NCBI RefSeq assembly: GCF_032918005.1
Contig: NZ_CP136628.1
Span: forward strand, 4,635,501-4,699,500
Reading direction: 5' to 3'
DNA: 64,000 bases
Source of the DNA: Bradyrhizobium sp. NDS-1
GTDB lineage: Bacteria > Pseudomonadota > Alphaproteobacteria > Rhizobiales > Xanthobacteraceae
The translations under genes and the position numbers were made by a program. Shown piece by piece: positions 24,667-33,055 of this stretch. The notes under the pieces are model-generated. The model ran no database searches. It was not told where the DNA came from and was given only the letters and a program-made list of their open reading frames with translations. Position 1 is the first letter of the stretch. Every line of letters starts with the position of its first letter.

Positions 24667-27600
24667 TCAATAGGCTTCCGCGGGCGTGAGCGCCGCTGCG
24701 CGTTCGGCCAGCAGGCGATGCAGCGGCTTCCTGGCGAGGATCAGAAACAGGATGGGGGTCACGAGCGCATCAAGTATCGTGGTGCTGAGCAGACCACCGA
24801 AGATCGTAACGGCGACCGGATGCAGGATTTCGCGACCCGGTTCGTCCGCGCCGATCAGAAGCGGGGTCAGCGCAAGTCCGGCGCAAAGTGCCGTCATCAG
24901 GACGGGGCTGAGACGTTCCATGCTTCCCCTGAGGATCAGGCCAGTCCCGAAACGCTCCCCTTCGTAGATGGCCAAATTGATGTAGTGGGAGATCTTCAGA
25001 ATGCCGTTGCGCGCGGAGATGCCTGCCAGCGTAATGAAGCCGATCATCGACGCAACCGACAGCGGTTGACCGGCAATCTTCAAACCGGCGACGCTGCCGA
25101 TCAGAGCCAGCGGAATGCCGCCCATGATGATGAGCGTCAGCGCAACCGATCGATACCGGCTGTAGAGCACGATGAAAATCATCGCAAATGATGCAAGCGA
25201 CAGGATGGCGATGCGCCAGAAGGCCTCTTGCTGCGCCTGGAATGCTCCCTCGAGGTTGGTGGTGTAGCTCTGCGGAAAATCCAGGTGCGACACAACTCGT
25301 TGGATGTCGGCGGCGATGTCGGCAATGTCGCGGCGGCCGTCGCCGTTACCGTAAACAACGATTCGGCGCTGGGTTCCCTCGCGCTGAATCTGATTTGGAC
25401 CATCCGTCTCGACAATTTCGGCCAGCGCACTCAGCGGGACGAATTCAAGGCCGGTGGGTATCAGAAGGTCTTGCAGTCCCGTCGTCGATCGGTTCTGCTC
25501 CGAGAGGCGCATGACGACGTCGAAGCGGCGATTGCCGTCCACGATCTGGGAGACCTTTCGGCCATTCGACAGCGTATCGAGCGCCTGCGTGATCGCGGCA
25601 GGCGTCAAGCCATGAAGGGCGGCGCGGGCATGATCGACCTGGACGCGCACCTGGGGAATGAGGACCTGCTTCTCGACCTGAAGATCGACCAGCCCCGGAA
25701 TTGTCGAGAGGCGCTGGCGCGAGGTTTCGGCCAGCCGGCGCAATATCTCGATGTCCTGACCGTAAATTTTGAGCACGATCTGGGCGCGGATACCCGATTG
25801 CAGATGATCGAGCCGGTGACTGATGGGCTGCCCGATCGCGACCGAGGCCGGCAGTCCGGAAAGCACCTCGCGGATGCTCGCGTGGACGTCTGCCTTGTCG
25901 CGCTTCGAGCGAACGAGGTCGACATCTATTTCGCTGTAGTGGACGCCCTCGGCGTGTTCATCCAGCTCCGCCCGGCCGGTGCGGCGGCCGACGGATTTCA
26001 CCTCCGGCACCCTGGCAATCAATTGCTCGGCCAGCAAGCCGAGCCGATGCGATTCGGCGAGCGAAATGCCGGGATTGTATTGCAGCGACAGAACGAGCGT
26101 CCCTTCGTTGAATGGCGGCAGAAAGCTGCGCGGCATGAGGCTCGCTGCGTAGAATGCCATCACGACCGCTGCCGCGACCGAGCCGAGCACAAGTCCGCGC
26201 CGCTCGAATGCCCAGCAAAGCAGACGTCGGTACGCCTGCTTCAACCCTCGCACGACAGCGCTTTCGCGGTCGCCTGAATGAGCCCGCCCGGACAGCAGAT
26301 AGTAGGACAAGACGGGCGTCACCGTTACCGACGTCAACAGCGAAGCGAGTATCGACACCACATAGGCAATGCCGAGTGGCGTGAACAACCGGCCTTCGAT
26401 TCCTGGAAGCGCGAACAGCGGTACGAATACGAGGACGACGATCATCGTCGCATAGACGATGCCGGAGCGGACTTCCTGGCTCGCTTGGGCGATCACTTCG
26501 AGAACAGGCCGCGGCGCGGCTGAAGCGGCATTCTCCCGCAGGCGCCGCAGGACGTTCTCGACATCCACCACGGCATCGTCGACCAGCTCGCCGATGGCGA
26601 TGGCGAGGCCACCAAGCGTCATCGTGTTGATCGTGAAGCCGAAGGCGCGGAACACCAGAGCGGTCACGAGGATGGACAGCGGAATGGCCGTGAGCGAGAC
26701 GAACGCCGCCCGTCCATTCATCAGGAAGATGAAAAGGACGACCGCGACGACGATCGCCGCCTCGACCAGGACCCGCTGGACATTATGAATCGACGTCTCG
26801 ATGAAGGTGGCTTGACGGAACTGAACGCTGGTGAGGCTGATCCCTGATCGCATGGTCCGTTGCAAGTCGGCGAGCGCCGTCTCGATATTCCTGGTCAACG
26901 CGACCGTGTCCGCCGCGGGTTGCTTCATCACGCTGACGATGACAGCCGGTTTCCCGTTGTAGCCGGCGTCACCGCGCTTGGTGCGCGCGGCGAAATCCAC
27001 CTTTGCGACTTGCATCAACAGGATTGGCTGCTTGTCCTGTGTCGCAACGACGGTGTTGCCGAGGTCCTCGATTTGCTTGGTGAGGCCGACGTTGCGGATC
27101 AGATATTCACGGCCATGCTGGTCCACGAATCCGCCGCCGCTGTTGGTGCCGAACTTGGCTACCGCCTGCTCGATCTGGACATGGGTGATGCCGAGAGCCT
27201 GCATGGTCGCGATGTTCGGCGTTACGCGGTATTGCCGAATCTCGCCGCCAATGGGGATCACCTGGGCCACGCCCGGGATAGCGAGTAGCTGCGGCCTGAC
27301 GACGAAATCCGCGATTTCGCGAACCTCCATGGGAGAGGCCCTGCCGTCGCTGGTCATGGCGATCAGCATGATTTCGCCCATGATGGACGTCACGGGCCCC
27401 ATCTGGGGATTGACGGCGGGCGGCAGTTGCTCGCGGATCAGCGCCAGCCGTTCGGAAACGAACTGCCGGGCGCGATAGACATCCACGCCCCAGTCGAACT
27501 CGACATAGACGATTGAGAGTCCGACGCCCGACACCGAGCGGACACGTATGACCCCGGGCATGCCGTTCATCGACGTTTCGATCGGGAACGTCACAAGCTG

Positions 27601-27786
27601 TTCGACCTCCTGCGGGGCCAGTCCTTCGGCCTCGGTCAGGACATTGACCGTCGGACGGTTGATGTCGGGCAGGACGTCAACGGATATGCTCGGCAGGACA
27701 AGCAGGCCATAGCCGGCGAGCACCGCAGCGGCCGCCAGCACGAACAGGCGATTCCGCAGGCTCGTCGTGACGATGAGCTTGAACAT
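24667..27786 (-). CDS. HME-RND heavy-metal efflux pump (CzcA/CusA family)
   Basis: A 1039-residue inner-membrane proton-driven pump with the full RND layout: TM1, a large periplasmic loop, TM2-6, a second loop and TM7-12. The proton-relay helix reads GELVDDAVVDVEN at residues 399-411, with Asp403 and Glu410 kept but the first CzcA Asp replaced by Ala397. This matches neither the usual CzcA (VDGAVV.VEN) nor the CusA (VDAAIV.VEN) pattern. The segment RLDHLQSG has His where CusA has a copper-binding Met (alignment from memory). A divalent metal is therefore likelier than Cu/Ag. AGGAG overlaps the end of the adaptor gene upstream. Confidence 0.93.
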   Translation of the reverse strand: MFKLIVTTSLRNRLFVLAAAAVLAGYGLLVLPSISVDVLPDINRPTVNVLTEAEGLAPQEVEQLVTFPIETSMNGMPGVIRVRSVSGVGLSIVYVEFDWGVDVYRARQFVSERLALIREQLPPAVNPQMGPVTSIMGEIMLIAMTSDGRASPMEVREIADFVVRPQLLAIPGVAQVIPIGGEIRQYRVTPNIATMQALGITHVQIEQAVAKFGTNSGGGFVDQHGREYLIRNVGLTKQIEDLGNTVVATQDKQPILLMQVAKVDFAARTKRGDAGYNGKPAVIVSVMKQPAADTVALTRNIETALADLQRTMRSGISLTSVQFRQATFIETSIHNVQRVLVEAAIVVAVVLFIFLMNGRAAFVSLTAIPLSILVTALVFRAFGFTINTMTLGGLAIAIGELVDDAVVDVENVLRRLRENAASAAPRPVLEVIAQASQEVRSGIVYATMIVVLVFVPLFALPGIEGRLFTPLGIAYVVSILASLLTSVTVTPVLSYYLLSGRAHSGDRESAVVRGLKQAYRRLLCWAFERRGLVLGSVAAAVVMAFYAASLMPRSFLPPFNEGTLVLSLQYNPGISLAESHRLGLLAEQLIARVPEVKSVGRRTGRAELDEHAEGVHYSEIDVDLVRSKRDKADVHASIREVLSGLPASVAIGQPISHRLDHLQSGIRAQIVLKIYGQDIEILRRLAETSRQRLSTIPGLVDLQVEKQVLIPQVRVQVDHARAALHGLTPAAITQALDTLSNGRKVSQIVDGNRRFDVVMRLSEQNRSTTGLQDLLIPTGLEFVPLSALAEIVETDGPNQIQREGTQRRIVVYGNGDGRRDIADIAADIQRVVSHLDFPQSYTTNLEGAFQAQQEAFWRIAILSLASFAMIFIVLYSRYRSVALTLIIMGGIPLALIGSVAGLKIAGQPLSVASMIGFITLAGISARNGILKISHYINLAIYEGERFGTGLILRGSMERLSPVLMTALCAGLALTPLLIGADEPGREILHPVAVTIFGGLLSTTILDALVTPILFLILARKPLHRLLAERAAALTPAEAY

Positions 27787-27795
27787 GCGCGGCTC

Positions 27796-29487
27796 CTACC
27801 GGATCTGGTTGATGAGGTCGGTGCCGCGGACGACAATCCGTTCGCTCCCGCTGAGGCCAGATGCAATCATCACGCGTGTCGCGTCCACGGGAAGAACCCG
27901 TACCGGGTGTGGCTCGAAGCGCTCGGCGGCGGTGTGCAGCCAGACAATGTTCTCCCCGTTGCTGCTTCGCGTGACGGCGTCGCGCGGAAAGATCAGGCCC
28001 GAGACAGGCGCGCCGCTCTGAAGCATCACGTTGAGCGGTTGACCGATGTTGAGGCCCGCCGGCGGCTCCGGGATGGCAAACTGAACGACGGACGCATGCT
28101 GCCGCAATGTGCGGCTCGTTCCGACGTGGGACAAGGCGATCGCCTGTCCGTTAGGCGCGATCGCCGTCGCCGCTTCAGGCGCTTTCAGCCCGATGTCCTC
28201 ATAGGCCAGCGCTTCGACCCACAGGCTCCCGGGGTCGACGATCTGGAAGAGAACGTCCTGTGGCTGAATCACCTGTCCTGGCACGACCTTGGCCGCGGTG
28301 ATGATGCCGTTGGTCGATGCGCGCAACTCCTCAAAGCCGGTGCGGGAATTGCGAACGGTTTCACGGCGCGCCCGCAACCCTTCCAGTTCGCTTTCGAGGT
28401 CGTGGACCTGCCCCTGCGGCACAGCGCCTCGCTCTGCCAACGGCCGCAAGCGGCGGAGCTTGTTCTCCGTGACCGCCGTCAACTGTTCGATTTCGCCAAC
28501 CTTTTCGAGGATCGTCGTGCGGTCCGCGACCGGCAGATGCGGCTCGATCCGGATGAGAACGTCGCCTTTCGCGACCGTCTGCCCGATGCGCGGTATCGCG
28601 CCGCCATTGGGAATGACGCGGCCGCCGTAGATGCTTTGCACGATGCTGCTGCGGTTCGGATCGGCAATGACGCGGCCCATCAGATTGACGGCGGGGCGGA
28701 TCGTGTGCGGTTCGGCCGCCGCGGTGCGTATATCAAGCAACCGCTGGGTAGATTTGGCTGCGAAGGCGGAGCCGTCCTGCAGACGCCTCGGCGCATCGCT
28801 CAGCGCCAGCGGTGCGGGTGAACCGGCAGAGCTCGCACCGGTCTGGCTTTCGTCAAACGACGTCGCGGCGAGAACAACTGATATGGCCGACACCACTGCC
28901 GAGACTGCGGCCGCGATTCTGCGGCCCGACCATATCGAATAGCCAAAAAGCAGACCGAAGCCGGCAGCGGCCCCTGCAAACGCTGCTACGAGGCGACCGG
29001 AGGAAAGCCAGCCGTGCCCATGCGCCCGAGGCGGACTGGCCGGCTGCGGCGCAGTCAGTGAGTCCACCAGGAGATCGTCGCCCTTTTGGGCGGACACCGA
29101 GAAGATGACCTCCACCGATCCGGCCGGCTGCCCTGGCATGGCCAGTGTGTAGAGCCCGCTTCCCGCCTTCGAGGCTTCGACGGCATTGGCATCGCCGACG
29201 GTCACCTGCAAGGTCGCATCCGAGACAGGCTCGTTGGTGACGGCATCGTCGAGGTAGATCGAAAGCTGGTTGTTCCTGAGGATCCCGACGATCTCATAGA
29301 GTTCGGATCGCGCCACAACTCTCGGATATGCCGATGACACCACCGGCGCTTTGTTGGCCTCTCCGTGGTCGTGCCCCTCATGCGCGCCGGAGCCGGCACA
29401 GCCAAGCATCAAGCTCGCCAGGCATGCAAGAACCGCCAGGCCAAGCCGCGGGAGCCGCCCTCTCGGGCAGCACTGTATCGTCAACAT
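27796..29487 (-). CDS. lipoprotein-fused periplasmic adaptor of RND pump
   Basis: A 563-residue membrane-fusion protein with an unusual N-terminal half. It has a lipoprotein signal (lipobox LMLGC), a His-rich patch (HEGHDHGE), a beta domain (about 50-150) and two predicted transmembrane helices (about 165-210), then a typical adaptor: barrel-sandwich, a coiled-coil hairpin (about 330-385) and beta-barrel domains. Standard adaptors are about 350-400 residues with one N-terminal anchor. The gene ends 9 bp before the pump gene, so they are co-expressed. The extra domain may sense or pre-bind metal in the periplasm. Confidence 0.87.
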   Translation of the reverse strand: MLTIQCCPRGRLPRLGLAVLACLASLMLGCAGSGAHEGHDHGEANKAPVVSSAYPRVVARSELYEIVGILRNNQLSIYLDDAVTNEPVSDATLQVTVGDANAVEASKAGSGLYTLAMPGQPAGSVEVIFSVSAQKGDDLLVDSLTAPQPASPPRAHGHGWLSSGRLVAAFAGAAAGFGLLFGYSIWSGRRIAAAVSAVVSAISVVLAATSFDESQTGASSAGSPAPLALSDAPRRLQDGSAFAAKSTQRLLDIRTAAAEPHTIRPAVNLMGRVIADPNRSSIVQSIYGGRVIPNGGAIPRIGQTVAKGDVLIRIEPHLPVADRTTILEKVGEIEQLTAVTENKLRRLRPLAERGAVPQGQVHDLESELEGLRARRETVRNSRTGFEELRASTNGIITAAKVVPGQVIQPQDVLFQIVDPGSLWVEALAYEDIGLKAPEAATAIAPNGQAIALSHVGTSRTLRQHASVVQFAIPEPPAGLNIGQPLNVMLQSGAPVSGLIFPRDAVTRSSNGENIVWLHTAAERFEPHPVRVLPVDATRVMIASGLSGSERIVVRGTDLINQIR

Positions 29488-29538
29488 GGAGAATCCCTTC
29501 AGACATGCGAAACGGCAGCGGCGCGAAGGCCGCCCGAA

Positions 29539-29979
29539 TTACGCGATGCTGAGGGTACTTGGTGGTCGGATCAGACCTTCGGGGCTGACGCCATCGATGG
29601 CCCGCACGGCCAGCAGTTCGACAGGACCAAGCAAGGCGAACAGGCTTGCCAGAACGGTGCATTCGGGTGACGCAATGGAGCTGCCAAACATGCTCCAGGA
29701 CAGGTTTGGACCACCATCATCATCGTGGTCCGGCGCGTCGTGAACATGGCCTTCGGCATTGTCGCCGTCATGTGAGTGAACGTGACCTGCGAGCTGATCA
29801 TGAAAATGCACAGAACCGCTCAAGGCGACGGCCGGCTCCGGCATGGCACCCAGGGCAGCCTCCGCCTGAGACACCGAAATCAGCGCGCCTTGAAGCACAA
29901 AGGCCGATATCGCCAGGAACATGCTTGTTCTGGCGATCTGGCGAAGGCGTTGAAGGGGGCCGTGCAGCACAGCGAACAA
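29539..29979 (-). CDS. His-rich secreted protein of metal cluster
   Basis: A protein of about 146 residues with a signal peptide (FLAISAFVLQGALISVSQA) and a dense His/Asp segment (HFHDQLAGHVHSHDGDNAEG followed by HVHDAPDHDDD) suited to binding Zn, Ni, Co or Cu. A second hydrophobic stretch (VLASLFALLGPVELLAV) follows. The start is uncertain: TTG 29979, GTG 29970 or ATG 29922. It lies 51 bp upstream of the adaptor gene on the same strand, so it probably heads or belongs to the efflux operon. A periplasmic metal buffer is the likely role. Confidence 0.7.
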   Translation of the reverse strand: MFAVLHGPLQRLRQIARTSMFLAISAFVLQGALISVSQAEAALGAMPEPAVALSGSVHFHDQLAGHVHSHDGDNAEGHVHDAPDHDDDGGPNLSWSMFGSSIASPECTVLASLFALLGPVELLAVRAIDGVSPEGLIRPPSTLSIA

Positions 29980-30139
29980 TTAGAAGATTTTCACTGCCGT
30001 TTCAAGGCGACGCCAGCGTTTATACTTCGGCCAGCGCGGCGGCGCTGCAAGCACCACGCAGGACCTGCCCCATCGGGCAAAACGCTGGCACCATGTCACC
30101 CACGAAGAATGCCCGGCCGCGCCGGGCCGTGAGAGCGCT

Positions 30140-30991
30140 TCAGGTCGCCCCTTCATCGGGAATGTTGAGAACGGTGCCGCAGGCCTTGCAATGCACGGCG
30201 TCGGAATCGTGCCGCTGGAGCCCGCAGACCGGGCAAGAAAATCGCACCTTGTGCGGACTGAGGAGCGCGCGGGCGAGATTGAAGAACAGCGTGACGCCGA
30301 AAATCATGATCACGACGGTGATCAAACGACCGACCGTACCCGACAGGGTAATGTCGCCAAAGCCGGTCGTCGTGAGCGCCGTGACGGTGAAATACAGGGC
30401 ATCGGCATAGTTCCGGATCTCGTCGTTCCGAAACTTCTGGGTCTCGTAGACGATCCCGGTCATGACGAAGATGAAAACGGCTAGGTTCGTGACGGCGAAG
30501 ATGACGTCTTCGTTGCGACGAAAGAACGGTGAATCGAGGCGCAACCTCACCAGCATCTGGTAGTCGCGGAGCAGCCCCAACGTTCGCAGGATCCGGAGAA
30601 AGCCGCCGGCTTCGCCGGCTAGCGGTGCCAGGAAGGACACGATCGCAACCATGTCGGCCCAGGTAGCGAGTTGCGTGAATTTTCGAACCGGATGCCGATC
30701 GACGAGGAGCCGTGCCGAGAAGTCGGCAAGCAACGTCACGCCGAACAGGACATCGAGCGTCTCGATGATCTCGCTGGGAGGCAGGAACGAGGTTGCGATG
30801 ATGAACAGCACCGTCACGATGTCGAAGGCGAGCAGCGCGTAGCGGAAACGCACGCCACTCGGTGTTGCGCCTTCGTAGAGGCGGCGAACGTTGCTTCTGA
30901 GAGACGTGAGGGTCACTGAATCATGATCGTGGTTTGCCTGGATGATTGCAACTCGGACCGCACGCCGCAAGATCGGAGCTGATCCTGCCAC
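30140..30991 (-). CDS. voltage-gated-type cation channel with C-terminal zinc ribbon
   Basis: A 283-residue channel of the six-helix VIC family. Hydrophobic helices start near residue 50. A partial S4 (RILRTLGLLRDYQMLVRLR) has spaced arginines, and the pore helix and filter read TVTALTTTGFGDITLSG, a variant of the K+ filter (TVGYGD). After S6 comes a ribbon CPVCGLQRHDSDAVHCKAC with four cysteines at zinc-ribbon spacing. The GTG start at 30991 is uncertain; GTG 30916 is an alternative. It is probably a K+ channel; metal control of gating through the ribbon is speculation. Confidence 0.82.
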   Translation of the reverse strand: MAGSAPILRRAVRVAIIQANHDHDSVTLTSLRSNVRRLYEGATPSGVRFRYALLAFDIVTVLFIIATSFLPPSEIIETLDVLFGVTLLADFSARLLVDRHPVRKFTQLATWADMVAIVSFLAPLAGEAGGFLRILRTLGLLRDYQMLVRLRLDSPFFRRNEDVIFAVTNLAVFIFVMTGIVYETQKFRNDEIRNYADALYFTVTALTTTGFGDITLSGTVGRLITVVIMIFGVTLFFNLARALLSPHKVRFSCPVCGLQRHDSDAVHCKACGTVLNIPDEGAT

Positions 30992-31317
30992 CCTCTGGAT
31001 GAAACAGGAACGCAGAACACGACGCGGCGTTCAGCTCGCCTTCGTGGGCTGGCTGCCCAAACCCGAGGAATGCCGGAAGCTCGCCGAGCAATCTCGCGCG
31101 CGCCAACGATCGAAGGCGAGCCAGTTGGAGCTCCCCGAAGAGTGCCTGTCGGCGGCGCGCGCCGACACTGTCGCCAGACGCGGAGCCGAACCGCGAGCGA
31201 AGCCCGGCAGCGACATTTGCAGGACGGGCGTCCTGACATGCGGCCACAGAGCCGGGAGGGACCTACCCAGACTTGTCCGGCCAAGGCCTCTTGACCTTCG
31301 CCCCTTGGTCAGCATAC
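30992..31317. other. intergenic region between channel and gntR operon
   Basis: A gap of about 330 bp between a minus-strand and a plus-strand gene. No gene is supported: the frames present are GC-biased, have no ribosome-binding sites and resemble no family. It should contain both divergent promoters. TTGGTCAG at 31305-31312 is a possible extra half-site of the GntR operator. Confidence 0.5.
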
Positions 31318-31339
31318 TGGTCTGACCAAGATCAGACCA
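31318..31339. promoter_or_regulatory. GntR/FadR-type operator
   Basis: Arms TGGTCTGA and TCAGACCA are perfect inverted repeats separated by six bases. The left part also forms TGGTCTGACCA, matching the TGGT-N3-ACCA pattern of FadR-subfamily sites. It lies 12-33 bp upstream of the gntR start, where binding would block transcription or translation. Assignment to the adjacent regulator is by position and motif. Confidence 0.75.
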
Positions 31340-31350
31340 ATGAGATCGGG

Positions 31351-32091
31351 ATGGAACTCAAGCGGGCCAGCGAGGGTGAAAAAGGGTTCGAGAAGGTCTT
31401 CGCCTTTTTGCGCGAACGCCTTCTGGCAGGCTCGCTCAGGCCCGGCGACCGCCTGATCTCCGAGCGCGAGCTGGCAACCCTGCTTGGGGTCAGCCGGCCG
31501 ATCGTCCGCGAGGCGCTGCGGGCCCTTACCGTGCTGGGCATCGTCGAGATTCGCGACCGCATCGGCACCGTGGTGACGCGACCGGATGTCTCGGTGCTGA
31601 ACGATTTTTTCACCTTCGCGCTCGCCCAGCAGGCGGACATGCTCGACGACGTCATGCAGGCGCGCGTCGCGATCGAATGCCAGGCGATCCGGCTTGCATG
31701 CGAACGCGCCAACATCGCCGATTTCGAACGGCTACAGCACGCACTCGCCAAGATCGGAGAGACGATCGACGAAGCGGATGCGGGCGGCATGGCCGACTTC
31801 GACTTCCATCGCGCCATCGTGGTCGCCTCGCATTCGGAAACGCTGACTGTGCTGCATAGCTCGCTGGCGGGCTTGTTGACGCATTCGCACCGCAGCCGCC
31901 GCGAGCTGGTTCAGGCCTTTCCGTCGATGAAGACTTATCTCATCGACGATCACCGCCGCATCTTCGATGCGCTCATTGCGCGCGATCCCGAGCGCGCCGA
32001 TGCGACGCTGCGCAAGCATTTCGCCATCGGCGACGAATACCGCAGGCGCGCCGTCGTCGGCGACATCGACAAGACCAGCGCCTCGGGCTGA
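31351..32091 (+). CDS. GntR-family (FCD/FadR subfamily) regulator
   Basis: A 246-residue regulator with a winged HTH (SERELATLLGVSRPIVREAL, about residues 43-62) and an all-helical FCD ligand domain. The latter contains the metal-site pattern D....H (DFDFHRAI), a later H (TYLIDDHRRIF) and a final H (LRKHFAIGDEY). Such FCD domains often bind a metal plus a carboxylate effector. It is the first gene of a plus-strand catabolic operon and has its own operator at 31318-31339. An organic acid or sugar acid is the likely inducer. Confidence 0.92.
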   Translation: MELKRASEGEKGFEKVFAFLRERLLAGSLRPGDRLISERELATLLGVSRPIVREALRALTVLGIVEIRDRIGTVVTRPDVSVLNDFFTFALAQQADMLDDVMQARVAIECQAIRLACERANIADFERLQHALAKIGETIDEADAGGMADFDFHRAIVVASHSETLTVLHSSLAGLLTHSHRSRRELVQAFPSMKTYLIDDHRRIFDALIARDPERADATLRKHFAIGDEYRRRAVVGDIDKTSASG

Positions 32092-32145
32092 TCGCAGACT
32101 GCCAATCGATCAAGAAGCCTATCAAACAAGAAACGGACTGATGAC

Positions 32146-33045
32146 ATGGGACGGAACGACAAGGGCAATGTCGGCTTCATCGGCATCGGCACGATGGGCC
32201 GGGAGATGGTGCGCAATCTCCTGGTGGCCGGCCACGCGGTCCGCGTCTTCGATCTGAACGAAGCCGCGCTGGCCGACAGCATCGAGGAAGGCGCGAGACG
32301 TGCCGAGAATCCCGCCGATGCCGCGCGAGGCGCCGATATCGTCATTACGATGCTGCCCGACACCCCCCATGTCGAGGCGACCGTTTACGGCGAACACGGC
32401 CTGCTGAAGTCTCCACCGCCCGGCAAGCTCATCGTCGACATGAGCACGATCTCGCCGGTCGCGGTCCGCCGCATCCATGCCGATCTGCAAAAGGCTGGCG
32501 TCGACTTCATCGACGCCCCGGTCTCGGGCGGCCCCGTGGGCGCCAAGAACGCTGCGCTCTCGATCATGGCCGGCGGCGATGCCGAAGCCTTTGCCAAAGC
32601 CGAGCCGTTCTTCCGCGCGATGGGCACGACCATCACGCATGTCGGCGCATCCGGCGCCGGCCAGACCGTCAAGCTGTGCAATCAGCTGATCTGCGGAATC
32701 AACATCCAGGCGATCTGCGAGGCGCTGGCGCTCGGCCGCGCGTCGGGCCTCGATCTCAATCTACTGCGCCGGGTGCTGCTTGGTGGCTCCGCGGCGTCCT
32801 GGATGCTCGACAAGCTCGGCCCGGCGATGATCGCGGGCGACGTCTCTGCCGGCTTCCGCATCGATCTGCAGCTCAAGGACCTTCGCCTCGTGCAGGAGCA
32901 CGCGCAGGCGCTGAACGTGCCGCTGCCCGGCACCGCGCTCATCACCAGCCAATACATCGACGCGCGTGCCCACGGCGAAGGCAGCAACGGCAATCAGGCG
33001 CTATTCCGCGTCTATGACCGCATGACCAACCAGACAACCGGCTGA
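32146..33045 (+). CDS. beta-hydroxyacid dehydrogenase (3-hydroxyisobutyrate dehydrogenase family)
   Basis: A 299-residue NAD(P)-dependent dehydrogenase. The Rossmann motif GFIGIGTMGREMVRNLL is at about residues 7-23. The substrate motif FIDAPVSGGPVGAKNAALSI is at about 120-139, and the catalytic Lys is in GQTVKLCNQL (about 174). These match the GarR/MmsB/LtnD group, which oxidises 2- or 3-hydroxyacids such as tartronate semialdehyde, hydroxyisobutyrate or threonate. Its operon with a solute importer, RpiB and ribokinase points to sugar-acid catabolism. The exact substrate is not determined. Confidence 0.9.
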   Translation: MGRNDKGNVGFIGIGTMGREMVRNLLVAGHAVRVFDLNEAALADSIEEGARRAENPADAARGADIVITMLPDTPHVEATVYGEHGLLKSPPPGKLIVDMSTISPVAVRRIHADLQKAGVDFIDAPVSGGPVGAKNAALSIMAGGDAEAFAKAEPFFRAMGTTITHVGASGAGQTVKLCNQLICGINIQAICEALALGRASGLDLNLLRRVLLGGSAASWMLDKLGPAMIAGDVSAGFRIDLQLKDLRLVQEHAQALNVPLPGTALITSQYIDARAHGEGSNGNQALFRVYDRMTNQTTG

Positions 33046-33055
33046 ACTTGATACG

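Noticed and set aside
30942..31325. Plus-strand frame of 127 codons between the channel and gntR
   Set aside because: It overlaps the channel's 5' end and the operator, and lacks a ribosome-binding site and any family resemblance.
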